From: JACSRF01 sp963695505
Lineage (GTDB): Bacteria > Chloroflexota > Anaerolineae > Promineifilales > Promineifilaceae
DNA length: 64,000 nucleotides
Assembly (NCBI GenBank): GCA_963695505.1
Contig: CAVOGX010000003.1
Location: 1 to 64,000 of the forward strand
Reading direction: 5' to 3'
Shown here: piece after piece, positions 1 through 9,531 of the stretch
Layout of the letters: every line of letters begins with the position of its first letter
Numbering within the stretch: the stretch's first letter is position 1
Program-made: the position numbers and the translations under genes
Notes under the pieces: generated by a model
Databases searched by the model: none
What the model was told of the DNA's origin: nothing
Seen by the model: only the letters and a program-made list of their open reading frames with translations

Positions 1-226
1 ATGGGAGAAGCCCCAAGAAGAGCGTCATTATCCCGATGGGTATTAACACATAGGCAAAACGATTTGGTGTAAGGATAGGATGTCCTTTCATTGCGTAAAC
101 CCAACGCAAGTATCCTGTGCGGGACAAAATACCTGCTACAAGGAATAATCCACCCAGTGCTGTTAAACCCACAAACATTAAAGTTTTCAGAGAATACTCA
201 CTTTTTGTCTCCAAACCATTCCTCAT
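1..226 (-). CDS. Partial small membrane protein (runs off left edge)
   Basis: An open frame on the minus strand starts with ATG at 226 and is still open at base 1, giving at least 75 residues. The visible part has two hydrophobic segments, residues about 14-30 (LMFVGLTALGGLFLVAGIL) and about 56-75 (FAYVLIPIGIMTLFLGLLP), separated by a short basic loop, so it is an integral membrane protein. The ATG directly follows the TAG stop of the RHS remnant (227-229) in the same frame, so the two were probably co-transcribed. No family was recognised. The start has no clear Shine-Dalgarno sequence. The low GC content compared with the 20-64 kb part resembles the mobile region. Confidence 0.45.
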   Translation of the reverse strand, partial: MRNGLETKSEYSLKTLMFVGLTALGGLFLVAGILSRTGYLRWVYAMKGHPILTPNRFAYVLIPIGIMTLFLGLLP

Positions 227-3200
227 CTATGGCATTAGTGGAGCTAGATTCCGCACAGGAATAGCGCCCAAAAATTCGAAGACACGCGGGGCAATCCCTA
301 ATTCAAAAGCAACTCCTAAACCAAAAGCTACTCCTACTCCCACAGGCCCACCTATTAGAAGACCTGCAGTTCCTGCTATTACGCTAATCCACCAGACACT
401 CCGGCTCTCTGCGCTTTCTGCCAGCCGGTAAGGTAAGGGTTGTCGTAATCATGGGCGTATTGATGTCGGCATTGATAAGACCCCCAACGCCGACACCCAA
501 TGCGCCACCCAGTTTCTCCGCCGCGCTGCGGGAAGCAGATGTGGCGACCGCATCGACGACCTCGCCAAATTCATGGGATAATAGATTGACAGTGATCCAC
601 GCTGCCCTAATCTGGCCTGGAATCGAGCAAAATCGGCGGGCCGTACTGCCAATATAGGCTCTGTCCAATCATGGTACGAATCCTGGCACTTCTAAAAATA
701 AGAAAATGGACGGCCCCAGAATCCATCTGCCAGCCGCGAAGAAAACACGCTCCAGCGAGATAAACTCATCCAGATAGTTCCATGTCAACTTCCTGGCGCT
801 GCCTTCCAGGGCAATTCGCCCAATCCTGTGGGCGCTGTTGTATAGATGGTTTGCGCCCAGAGGTGGAGGGCAACGGCCGTTGTCGGTGGTCCGGCCAAAA
901 GCCCTGGTACTTGGTTACGTGACGATTCCAGTAGTCGCAATACCGGGCTGCTATCGGCTGCCTGATACACCCCCGGCTGGCCCAGTACCCCGGCCGCATA
1001 CCGGTTCAGCGCCTGGGGCAGCGTGGGTGGGCCGCCGGTCGCAGTCGGCTGTAAAGGTCTGCCCAGCGCCGGTCGTACCAACGGCCGTCGCCCAGGTGCA
1101 CCAACCCCGTAGCCGCGTCAGGCAGGTCGGAAGGGTGCCCGTTAGGGTGAGGGGCAGGGTGTTGGTCAGGGGCATACCGTAGCCATCGTACACCATGCGA
1201 CCCGCTTCGTCACCATTGGCATCCACCAACACCAGCGACGTGCCGGTGGGGTCGTTCAGGTGGTAATACACATCCCCCTCTGCCAGCCGCGTCGCCAGCT
1301 GCTGCCCGTCACCGAAGTAATGCTTGGTAAATACACTTGAACCCGCATAGAAGACATCCTGATTCCCTGTGGCAGGATCTATTCCTCCGGAACAGATGTG
1401 GACCGGTATTGGCACTGTCGGCAATGCGGCAAACGCGATCTCCCGAAAGGGTTGGCGATTCAGAAATGACTATCGGCGCTGACCACCCTTGGGCTGTCCG
1501 TTCCAGATAAATGTTGTCAAGGGTAAGATACACTGTCCCATTGCCACCGGTGGCCAGTGCCGGAAAAGCTTGAACAATGTTCGCAATTTCTATCACTTGC
1601 TCCGGCTCTGACCAATCTCCGGTCGCTGATTTGTACTGATATACAATTCCTTCAAAAGAGGGAATGCTTGTAAACCAAATCAAATGCAAAATACCCGCTG
1701 TGTCAACTGCAACTGAAGGCTTTCGGGCTATTTCATTCTCATTAGTTACATCACTTTCTAAGCCCCACCCATTGTTCCAGGTACGCTGTTTAATCATATT
1801 ATCTCCTGACGAACTCGCATTTTCCCAATAAACCTGCAATGTACCATCAGGTAAGTCAATGAAATCAGCTGCCCTTTCATAATCCCATCTATCTGCTAGT
1901 ATTGTAATATCAGACCATCCAGCTTCGCCAAGCACCCGATGAAGTAAAATTCTGATCGGTGAACCATCAGAATCACCGTGGGTAATAGCATGTTCCCAGA
2001 TAACGTGAAGATTTCCACTATTGCTTATGGAAATGTTAATTATAGCCTGCGCTTCCTCATCATCATCGGGCAGTGGATAATCAAAATCGCCAGAGATATT
2101 ATCTGGAAGACTCCAGGAAAATCCGTTGTCACTAGAAACAGCATAATATAAATCACTAACGTCGCCAGCGGCATAAATCCACACAACATGAATTTCGCCA
2201 TTGGTATCAACGGTCACTGCCGGTGATTGTACTGTTCCTGTTGCAATATTAGTGACATTGATAGACTGCCCGCCTGATTTTTTGAACCAGATGTTCGCAT
2301 ATCCGGGGAAGGGTTCACTGTCTCGCCACACAAAGTATGGAGTGTTGGTGTTGTCTAAAGCCAGGCAGCCCTGGCTGGAATCATCTTCACTGTTAGATAT
2401 GTTATGAACCCCAGACCCGCCCCAGCTTCCTTCGTCAGGAGATAATTGTGCATAATCGTTTACATACAATATATCGACACCTGAGGAAACAATTCGCCGG
2501 ACCAACTGTCCTTCACCGTCGTAGAGCAGGCTGCTGGTAACAGATATTGCCCCTGTCCCACTGATTACCCTTGTCAACCTGTTCTCCGCATCATAAATAT
2601 ACTGAATTGTATTGCTCACCCCCAATGTCTTGGTAATCAAGTTCCCATTGGCATCATATTCGAACAGGGCGCCATTACTGTCCGATAGCGGTAAGTGCGG
2701 TTGCCCCCCACCGTATGTCAGCGTATTTGTTACAGTCCCACGACGATCGATAAGGTTACCCAGCGTATCGTAAGTATAGCTCTGCGCCGGGTAAGCATTG
2801 GAATCCACCGTTTGCAGCCTGCTTAAGGAATCATATTCCGGGTTCAGAAACTGGGTAGCAATCAGGTGCGTGTCGCTCCACCAATCCAGCCGCCCCAGGC
2901 CGTCAAAGAAGAATTCCAGGTCTTGCAGCGCCGGGTCATGGGCCGCGGCCGTCGCTGGTCTAAACGTCACCGGGTCGTAGGCCAGTGTTTGCGTGACCAC
3001 ACCGCCCAAAGCCCAGGTCGTTGGCTGCCCCAAGGGATTGTAAACCGCATCTGCCAGGTACACATCTTGCCCGGACACGCCGGTCAACTGGCCGTCCTCC
3101 AGGCTGTAGGTGTAAGATACCACCTCGCCATCCGGATAGGTCATCGTCTCCAGCCGACCAAAGCCATCATAAGTGTAGCCGGTCTGGAACGTGGCCCCCT

Positions 3201-3361
3201 GGATGGTCCTGGTTTCTGCCAACAACCGCCCGGCGGGGTCGTACTGCCAAACCGTGCTGCCAGAACCATCGCGCATGCTGGTGCGCAGATCCCCTGTGTA
3301 CCCGTAGTAAACCGGCTCTGTCTCGGCCACCAGCGTTCCGGTGGGAACGGTGTACGTCTTT
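227..3361 (-). pseudogene. RHS/YD-repeat protein, downstream fragment (frameshifted)
   Basis: This is the 3' part of an RHS-family gene, which normally makes a large secreted or surface shell protein. The first 673-codon frame (3330 to 1309) has many YD repeats (YTYDGFGRL, YEYDANGNLI, YIYDAENRLTRV types). It then carries a stretch of about 330 residues of BNR/sialidase-like repeats (DNGFSWS, VTVDTNGEIHVVW, VAVDTAGILHLIW). The RHS terminal core follows in shifted frames: YHLNDPTGTSLVLVD, YDGYGMPL, GRWYD, ALNRYA. Frameshifts are needed near 1420, 1105, 1070, 670 and 440. A hydrophobic C-terminal tail (VWWISVIAGTAGLLIGG) ends at TAG 227-229. An insertion sequence at 3362-5868 separates it from its 5' part. 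Confidence 0.8.
3358..3361. repeat. CTTT target-site duplication, left copy
   Basis: CTTT at 3358-3361 and again at 5869-5872 flank the IS5-like element. Removing the element plus one copy rejoins the RHS frame exactly (GRVITK-KTYTVPTGT), which supports these four bases as the target duplication. Confidence 0.6.
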
Positions 3362-3427
3362 AGACATTATATCGATTAAATGAGATAGAATGACGTAACC
3401 TTGAAAACAACACCCTACCAGCTTAAC

Positions 3428-4906
3428 TACCTAAATTTTGTACCAACAAGGGCACAAGTCATAAAAAGATGACGATGACAGTTTTCCCAGCAAGAATGTA
3501 AGTGATAAGAAAACACTTGCATAAGGAGAACTGTCATCATGAATCATTGTATCAGCTATTCGCCACGAGCCAGTCTGGCCATCGTGGGCATGAACATTCA
3601 GCAAATGGGAATCTGGGACATGATAGACCAGAAGGTCAAAATCCAACAGAAAACAGTGGTACATACGCCACTGCAAAAGCTGCAGGATGCGTTCATCAAT
3701 ATCATGGCCGGTGGACATGGGAATCAACGAAGTGAACCATCGCGTCAAACCGGATGCCAGCCTGTCGGCAGCTTTTGGTCGTCAAGGATGTGCCGACCAG
3801 TCGGGAATTAGTGCCACGTTGAATGCGTGCCAAGCTAGAAAATGTCGTGCAGATGCGCCAGGCAATGGAGACGATCTATCAGCGTTATGGGGCTGGCTGT
3901 CACCACGATTATGGTCGCAGTTGGCAACTGTTGGATATTGACATGAGTGGGATGCCTGCTGGACGGCAGGGTGTTGGGTCGGAAAAAGGGTATTTCGCCA
4001 AGCAAAAGAATAAGCGCGGACGGCAATTGGGTCGTGTGTATGCCACATTGTATGATGAGATTGTCAGTGAACGGCTCTATTCGGGCAAAACACAACTCAA
4101 TCGCAGTTTGCAACAATTGGTTGCTGATGGCGAAGTTGTTCTGAGTCTCAATCGCGGTTTCCGTAAGCGCACCATCTTGCGCATTGACGGGGGTGGTGGC
4201 AATGATGCCGACATCAACAGGATGTTGACGGACGGCTACAAATTGCTGACCAAAGTCACCCACTGGAAGCGAGTCGAGAAATTGGCTGCCACGGTGGCCG
4301 TCTGGCAAACAGACCCCAAAGACCCCAAACGTCAGGCCGGATGGGTACAACAACCCTTCACCTATGACCAACCAACACGCCAATTGGCTGTTCGTTGTCA
4401 GACCAAGCACGGAAAATGGAAAACAGCTATCTTGGTCTTCAATCTCGATGATGACCCACTCTGCTGGCTCAACGAGCAAGGCAAACGTCCTTTTCTCCAA
4501 CCTGCTGACTCGATTTGGCTGGCTGTTTATGCCTATGACCTGCGTGGCGGTGGTGTTGAAACCGCCATTAAAGGTTCCAAACAAGGGCTGGGTATCACCA
4601 AGCGCAACAAAAAATCGTTCCATGCCCAAGAAATGCTGCTGCTGTTGGGGCAATTGGCTTACAACATCACAAGTTGGGTACGCAACGGCTTGGCTTCCTG
4701 TCAGGCTAGGTTCCAGCATTTTGGTATGCTGCGCATGGTTCGCGATGCCTTTCATGTTGCGGGCTTTCTTGACTTTGATGCAGAGGGTCATATCGTGCAA
4801 ATTTCACTCAATCAAGCGCATCAATTAGCCGGCTTCTTTCATCGATGCCTTCGCTTCTTTCTTGGCTCGTGATGGAACTGTCGCTAATTTGCGCCAAATT
4901 TAGGTA
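3428..4906 (+). mobile_element. IS4/IS1380-like insertion sequence nested in the IS5-like element
   Basis: The short inverted termini TACCTAAATTT (3428-3438) and AAATTTAGGTA (4896-4906) bracket a broken DDE transposase gene. It lies between the left terminus and the gene of the IS5-like element, so it arrived later. Flanking bases give no clear target duplication beyond two bases (AC). The terminal repeats are only 11 bp, so the boundaries are approximate. Confidence 0.6.
3539..4872 (+). pseudogene. DDE transposase, IS4/IS1380-like, two frameshifts
   Basis: Three overlapping frames give one transposase: N-terminal part from ATG 3539 (MNHCISYSPRASLAIVGMNI), a middle part to about 3825 (INEVNHRVKPDASLSAAFG), and the main 349-codon frame to 4872. 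Likely catalytic acidic residues are D in LLDIDMSGMP, D in LRIDGGGGN and E in GGVETAIKGSKQG, in the order and spacing of DDE enzymes. The C-terminal helix LLLLGQLAYNITSWVRNG resembles the end of IS4-superfamily enzymes. Frameshifts near 3700 and 3820 make the copy non-functional unless they are sequence errors. The exact family (IS4, IS1380 or relative) is not settled. Confidence 0.7.
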
Positions 4907-4920
4907 ACAAGAGATGGAGC

Positions 4921-5418
4921 ATGAGTAAATATCAGGATTACGCCGATAAACCCAGAGAATTTCTAGCCTTAACCGGGTACACGCGAACAGAATTTGATGC
5001 CTTGTTACCGCATTTTGCAAAACAGTTTTATGAACATATGAAACAGTATCGCCTGGATGGAAAGCCCAGAGGCAAACGCAAGTACAGCGATTATCAGAAC
5101 AGCCCGTTGCCCACACCAGCCGACAAGCTCTTTTTCATTTTGAATTACCTCAAAACCAACAACCTACAAGAAGTACAAGGTGCCATGTTTGGTATTAGCC
5201 AACCTAAAGCCAATCAATGGATTCATACCTTGCGGGTGGTGTTACAGCAAACCCTTACCTGTTTGAATGAAATGCCTGCACGTAGCATGGCGGAGGTGGT
5301 GTTTAATGATGACTGCACCCTCTATTTTCATGATGGCACCGAGCGTCCCATTCCCAGACCAACCGATGCCGCCAAGCAAAAAGAGTTCTACAGTGGTAAA
5401 AAAAACAGCACGGCCTGA
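4921..5418 (+). CDS. IS5/IS427-type transposase, first frame (orfA)
   Basis: This is the N-terminal part of a DDE_Tnp_4-type transposase, 165 codons. It holds the helix-turn-helix-like segment (LALTGYTRTEFDALLPHF, ISQPKANQWIHTLR) and the first catalytic region (VVFNDDCTLYFHDGTERPI). It ends just after the conserved FYSGKK motif at a run of eight A (5398-5405), where it hits TGA at 5416-5418. A -1 shift on the A run continues into the next frame and completes the family motif SGKKKxHxxKN. The start ATG follows GAGATGGAGC. Programmed slippage is the likely expression mode. Confidence 0.75.
   Translation: MSKYQDYADKPREFLALTGYTRTEFDALLPHFAKQFYEHMKQYRLDGKPRGKRKYSDYQNSPLPTPADKLFFILNYLKTNNLQEVQGAMFGISQPKANQWIHTLRVVLQQTLTCLNEMPARSMAEVVFNDDCTLYFHDGTERPIPRPTDAAKQKEFYSGKKNSTA
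5398..5405 (+). promoter_or_regulatory. A8 slippery site for -1 frameshift in the transposase
   Basis: Eight consecutive A follow GGT. In the zero frame they read Lys-Lys-Asn, then stop at 5416. Slipping back one base gives Lys-Lys-Lys-Gln-His-Gly-Leu-Lys-Asn, matching the conserved motif of the family. Runs of A are known slippery sites in IS elements, by ribosomal or transcriptional slippage. Confidence 0.6.
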
Positions 5419-5429
5419 AAAACAACGCC

Positions 5430-5858
5430 ATGATTAACACCGCCTGCAAAATACTCTTCCTCACGGCGACCGTCGAGGGCAAAAGACATGATAAAAAGCT
5501 TGCTGACGAAAGCACCTATAGGTTGCCTCCTGGTAGCCAGCTGGCCCAAGACACTGGTTTTCAAGGTTTTGACCTGACGGGAGTGACCATTCTTCAACCC
5601 AAGAAGAAACCGCGCGGAGGCGAGCTCTCTGATTTGGATAAACATGTAAACGAATGGCTTTCATCCCTCCGCATCCGCGTTGAGCACGCCATTGGTGGCG
5701 TCAAACGTTATCGTATTGTCAGGGACAAAATCAGAAATTGGAAGGAGGGGTTTCGAGACGCGGTCATGGAAATCTGTTGTGGCCTTCACAACTTCCGTTT
5801 GAACTTTCGTCCGTGGCATTATGAGCCTATTCAACTTCATCTCTTTGTACCTATCTAA
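5430..5858 (+). CDS. IS5/IS427-type transposase, second frame (orfB)
   Basis: This is the C-terminal half of the same transposase. It contains the DDE domain part GKRHDKKLADES, the second acidic region (LAQDTGFQGFD) and the terminal E motif (RIRVEHAIGGVKRYRIVRDKIRN), all typical of DDE_Tnp_4. An ATG at 5430 exists, but the frame is already open upstream to the A8 run. The reading KKQHGLKNNAMINTACKIL joins perfectly to orfA after a -1 shift. The stop TAA at 5856-5858 lies inside the right inverted terminus. Confidence 0.75.
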   Translation: MINTACKILFLTATVEGKRHDKKLADESTYRLPPGSQLAQDTGFQGFDLTGVTILQPKKKPRGGELSDLDKHVNEWLSSLRIRVEHAIGGVKRYRIVRDKIRNWKEGFRDAVMEICCGLHNFRLNFRPWHYEPIQLHLFVPI

Positions 5859-5868
5859 TCGATATAAT

Positions 5869-6387
5869 CTTTTTTGTAATCACCCGCCCCAACGGATCAT
5901 ATGCCAGCGTCGTTGTCACGCCGCGGGCGTCCACCTGGGCCACCAGGTAGCCGCTGTCATCATAAGCGTAATACCAGGCGCCCATATCGGGGTCGCTCAT
6001 GCTCAATTTGCGTCCCAGGCTGTCATAAGTCATGGTGATGACATTCCCGGCCGCATCCTCAATGCGGGTAAGATTGCCCAGTAAATCATATTCGTAATCG
6101 GTGTTCAAGGCCAGCGTGCCGCTGTATTCCGTCACGCGCACAATCCGGCCATACGCGTCCAGCCTGTACTGCTTTGCCTGCCCCAGGGCGTCGGTGATGG
6201 TCACAAAAGGCCAGTTAGCATAGGAGTATGTGCTCGTACCATCCACCGTTTCCACTTCAATGGGCCGCCCCAAGGCGTCATAAGTGGTTTCCAGCCAGCG
6301 ACCAGCAACGCTGGTATAGGGCAGGCTTTGCCTGAGCAGCCGGCCCAATCCATCATATTCGTAGTCCGTGAGGATGCCGCCGGGTGC
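5869..6387 (-). pseudogene. RHS/YD-repeat protein, upstream fragment
   Basis: This is the continuation of the RHS gene on the 5' side of the insertion sequence. It is open from the transposon border (about 6387) to 5869, with clear YD repeats: TDYEYDGLGRLLRQ, TTYDALGRPIEVE, TDYEYDLLGNLTRIEDAAG, MTYDSLGRKLSM, LAYDPLGRVITK. It has no start codon of its own because the Tn3-like transposon at 6388-10191 has replaced or separated the 5' end. Across the IS it joins in frame to the fragment ending at 227. The missing N-terminal part is not visible elsewhere in the window. Confidence 0.8.
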
Positions 6388-9300
6388 TTCGGGTAAATAC
6401 GTAATACGTCCGAAAATTCACACCACTGGCTTGACCCATGTATGCTGTCGATAAGAACGGTTTGTCTGGTTGCAACGGCGCCGGTATTGTGTCCAGGTCA
6501 ATGATGTATTCCCCAAACCGCTTGATATGCTCCCTGAGATACGGGCTCAGGGTTGCGACAATGTCTGTTGTCACATCATATCCATCCTGAGCCATATCGT
6601 GCAGGATATCCGTCATGTCCGCCACGTTTTGTAACATGATGGCGTTGGCAATCAGGTCTTTGTATTTGATAATCTTCTCGTTTTCGACCGGGTCACGGAA
6701 TTTGAGAATGCCATCACCGCCAAAGGTTATCCACTGCGAGAAGCCCTGATAAGCTTCTATCTTTGTCGTGGCGGCTCGTACCTCTCTACGCAGGTCTGTA
6801 CTGGAAACAAGTTCCAGCAAGAACATGGTCCGGATCACCCGGCCTAACTCGCGAAAAGCCAGGTACAGTTTGTTCTTGGGGCTATCCGTATTCAGCTTTT
6901 GCAGCAACCAGGAGGGCAACAGTTTTCCCTTGTGAATGGACAGGACGACTTGCATCATATCTTGCCAGTGTTCTTCGAGCAGTTTCCAATTTATATAGCG
7001 GCTGAACCAGGGGCCAATATGTTCGAAGTGGAGGTTCGTGTCCGGCCAGTACATGCTGACCTTGTTCCAGTTGCGCATTCTGGGCAACAACTTAATTCCC
7101 AGCAAATGGGCCAGGCCGAACACGGCCTCAGATTGACCCTGGGTATCCCCGTGAACGGTATCCGGTTGGAGAACGGACTTGTTTTTTAGTAGACCATCCA
7201 GGATGTAAACGGCTTCCCAAACGCCACAGGCAATGAAATGGCTGAATAAAGCGACATAGGTATCGGATATATGATGGTAGGCGATGCCGCCGTAACCACC
7301 ATAGCGAATATGACGCTCGCCCAGTAGGTTGTTTTCATACAGTTCGTAGTGGGTGCCGTCCGCAATGGCTGATTTGCCACTGCCCCATATAAAAGGAAGA
7401 CGAAAGCGGGCATACTCATTGATGACATCGCGAATGGCGGCATCCAGTTTATCGGTCGTGATGTGTTGGGAATTGAGACGACCGATAACTCGTTCTGATG
7501 CCAACCCCCGCGCATGACGAGCCGTTTGGGCCGGCCCCAAATTACACCCATACCCGAACACAGTAATGAGGTAGCGGGAAAGTGGGTCACGCAGTTTGGG
7601 ATCAGAGCCAGAAGGCGGGCCAAAGTGCCGGGTATAGCCCACCCAGTGATGGACGTTGTGCAGTACATCAAGCAGATGACGTTCTGGTAGTTGTGATTTC
7701 ATGATGGCTTCCAGCATTTCGGCATCTTCGGGTATGGGCTGACGCGTTAACTGGCGCAAATGGGGTTTGCCATCAGCATCAAAGTACAGGTCGCTTTCGT
7801 CGGTCTGGGCATCGTCCACTCGCTGGGCCAATCCAATGAGCTGCCGACGCAATGCCTTCACGAAATCGACGGCCGATTTGGGCAAACCAACAGCGGAGCA
7901 GTACCCTTTCAAAATATCCTGGCATTCTGACCAGGGCAGCAGCTGGGTGCGATAATCGGCATAGCTTTCTGTTCCTTCAACATACAAATCACCGTTGCTA
8001 AGACCATCAGCAATATAGCTGAAGACGCACAGTTCCAAAGGTTTCTGCTTGTACATGATTTCGCCATCTACCTTGTCCCGGATAAAGGCTTGCCAGCGAG
8101 GGCTGGCAAAAGAAAGGGAGAAATCAGCCGATAGATGCGTTGACCCTTTCTTTCGATGCTCGTGGATGAAAGCAAGCGCCTGGAGCAAGATCTTACTCTG
8201 GGTTGCCGACCGGATCTGCAGCTGCTTGGTCAGGCGAAAGGGCAGAGTGCGATGACGATCATAGATAGTTGGTAACAGAGGTAGATAGTTATTGTTGTGA
8301 TAGGCCTGCAGCATTTCGCAATCCTGCTGCAATTTTTTGGCGCCACCATTGGCTTGAACCACCTGACGCACATGCTTTCCCAGAGCGGCATCTTTCTCCT
8401 TATCGGGCAATATAGCTGTTTTCCCAGTGTGGTGAACGACGTCGGCAAATGCATCAACCAGCATTTCATTCACTGTTCGGTGCTGATCATGCAGCGCGCG
8501 CAAGCGCTTCTTGGCATTGTTGTGCAACAGGTGCATTCGCTTGAGATACATAGCCGTCAGCTGGTCGCGTGTCCGCACTTGCATTTGGTACAAGAGACAG
8601 AGGAGCAAGGTATATCGTTTGGCATCTGTCGTCACCCCGGTGATGTCGCTGATTTCCATCTGGTAAGCTTGGGAGGCAAACTGTTCCACTTTGGTGCCGG
8701 GCAAATTGGCCAGAAAAGGTAGCGGCTCCATGATCTTTTCCAGCCGATCGAGATGTTTTTCCCATTTGCGCACCCATTTCAACGATGCGCTGGCCGGCAG
8801 TGCTTTGATCCGGGTAAAGTCATTTCGGGTTTTGTCTTTTCCCTTGACCAATAATCCATCTAGGATGGCTTTCTGGTCTTCGGTCAATTTGCTGGTGACT
8901 TGCGCATATAACGCTTCATGCGCCTGGTGGCGAATATGATTGACGAATTCATCAAGCGTCCTGTAAGCAGGCAGTTCAAAACGCTCAACAACCAACTGCT
9001 CGACGGCGACGTTGATAAGATCGGCCGGGTCACTCATCGTTTGAGTTGCTTGCTGAACGATTTTTTCAACTGTTTCGCGGCCACCATGTCGATAGGCTTT
9101 GACATCAAAATAACCGTAAATTGCCTGACGATAACGACTGCGGGTCATGCGAGGCAGAGCCGGTAATCGCTCTGGCCAGGGAATCTGCATTTGCCCGGCA
9201 ATATGCTTGCCAACAGGCATGGGCACATCACTGAGTTTGGGTAAACGGCCTAACTTTTGAAAGGCCTTTAACAAGAGCATCATCGTCAACCCTTGTGCTT

Positions 9301-9424
9301 CATCGTCGGCCAGGTTCTCGACAAAAGCCAGGTCAGCTTCAGAGGGGGTATAAAATTGTGCTAACTCATCTTCAGTAAATGAATGTTTGAAACGCGGGTA
9401 AGCGGTCCGTTCGATTGCTGTCAT
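6353..9424 (-). CDS. tnpA: Tn3-family transposase TnpA
   Basis: A protein of 1023 residues, the usual length for Tn3-family TnpA, a DDE enzyme that joins transposon ends to target DNA replicatively. The N-terminal part (about 1-560) is the DNA-binding region. The C-terminal catalytic domain starts near HNVHHWVGYTRHFGP and includes IWGSGKSAIADGTHYEL (first Asp), the VHGDTQGQSEAVFGLAHLLG region and the late Glu-bearing helices. The start ATG at 9424 has AGGGAAGGAATC just upstream. The last about 12 residues (STRRHPHGLRI) come from RHS sequence outside the transposon, because the frame passes through the left inverted repeat without a stop. Otherwise the gene looks intact. Confidence 0.9.
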   Translation of the reverse strand: MTAIERTAYPRFKHSFTEDELAQFYTPSEADLAFVENLADDEAQGLTMMLLLKAFQKLGRLPKLSDVPMPVGKHIAGQMQIPWPERLPALPRMTRSRYRQAIYGYFDVKAYRHGGRETVEKIVQQATQTMSDPADLINVAVEQLVVERFELPAYRTLDEFVNHIRHQAHEALYAQVTSKLTEDQKAILDGLLVKGKDKTRNDFTRIKALPASASLKWVRKWEKHLDRLEKIMEPLPFLANLPGTKVEQFASQAYQMEISDITGVTTDAKRYTLLLCLLYQMQVRTRDQLTAMYLKRMHLLHNNAKKRLRALHDQHRTVNEMLVDAFADVVHHTGKTAILPDKEKDAALGKHVRQVVQANGGAKKLQQDCEMLQAYHNNNYLPLLPTIYDRHRTLPFRLTKQLQIRSATQSKILLQALAFIHEHRKKGSTHLSADFSLSFASPRWQAFIRDKVDGEIMYKQKPLELCVFSYIADGLSNGDLYVEGTESYADYRTQLLPWSECQDILKGYCSAVGLPKSAVDFVKALRRQLIGLAQRVDDAQTDESDLYFDADGKPHLRQLTRQPIPEDAEMLEAIMKSQLPERHLLDVLHNVHHWVGYTRHFGPPSGSDPKLRDPLSRYLITVFGYGCNLGPAQTARHARGLASERVIGRLNSQHITTDKLDAAIRDVINEYARFRLPFIWGSGKSAIADGTHYELYENNLLGERHIRYGGYGGIAYHHISDTYVALFSHFIACGVWEAVYILDGLLKNKSVLQPDTVHGDTQGQSEAVFGLAHLLGIKLLPRMRNWNKVSMYWPDTNLHFEHIGPWFSRYINWKLLEEHWQDMMQVVLSIHKGKLLPSWLLQKLNTDSPKNKLYLAFRELGRVIRTMFLLELVSSTDLRREVRAATTKIEAYQGFSQWITFGGDGILKFRDPVENEKIIKYKDLIANAIMLQNVADMTDILHDMAQDGYDVTTDIVATLSPYLREHIKRFGEYIIDLDTIPAPLQPDKPFLSTAYMGQASGVNFRTYYVFTRSTRRHPHGLRI
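6388..6423. repeat. Tn3-family terminal inverted repeat, left
   Basis: 36 bp, identical by eye to the complement of 10156-10191. The terminal GGGTAAATACG motif faces the RHS fragment. The tnpA frame reads through this repeat (NFRTYYVFTR) before stopping 35 bp beyond it. Confidence 0.85.
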
Positions 9425-9531
9425 GATTCCTTCCCTAAAAACGATCCTTTTTGCTACAATGAAATTTACTTGAAAGTCATTGATAAGACGGCAAGGATTT
9501 TGACAATAATTGGGTTTTCATTCAAGTTTTT
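9425..9531. promoter_or_regulatory. tnpA-tnpR intergenic region, probable res site and divergent promoters
   Basis: A 107-bp AT-rich gap lies between divergent tnpA and tnpR. The 7-bp inverted pair ACTTGAA (9468-9474) and TTCAAGT (9521-9527) could be resolvase subsites. TTGACA at 9500-9505 and TGCTACAAT near 9452-9460 are promoter-like. In Tn3 relatives this gap holds the res site and both promoters, which the resolvase represses by binding. The assignment here is by position. Confidence 0.5.

Larger units (their letters stand above)
3362..5868 (+). mobile_element. IS5/IS427-like insertion sequence, itself interrupted
   Basis: A transposase pair (4921-5858) is enclosed by inverted termini: ATTATATCGATTA at 3366-3378 and its exact complement at 5856-5868. 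The right terminus overlaps the transposase stop codon. CTTT duplications lie at both edges and the host gene frame is restored on excision. The left end shows four extra bases (AGAC) before the repeat, so the exact left boundary is uncertain. A second IS (3428-4906) sits between the left terminus and the transposase, so the 5' leader of this element is split. The family call rests on the DDE_Tnp_4-type transposase split over two frames, which is known for the IS427 group. Confidence 0.75.

Noticed and set aside
117..431. Open frame of 104 codons on the plus strand
   Set aside because: Low-complexity Pro/Lys composition; the minus strand carries a hydrophobic partial gene and the RHS tail over the same bases.
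3835..4800. 321-codon minus-strand frame
   Set aside because: It mirrors the transposase gene on the plus strand; no family motif.
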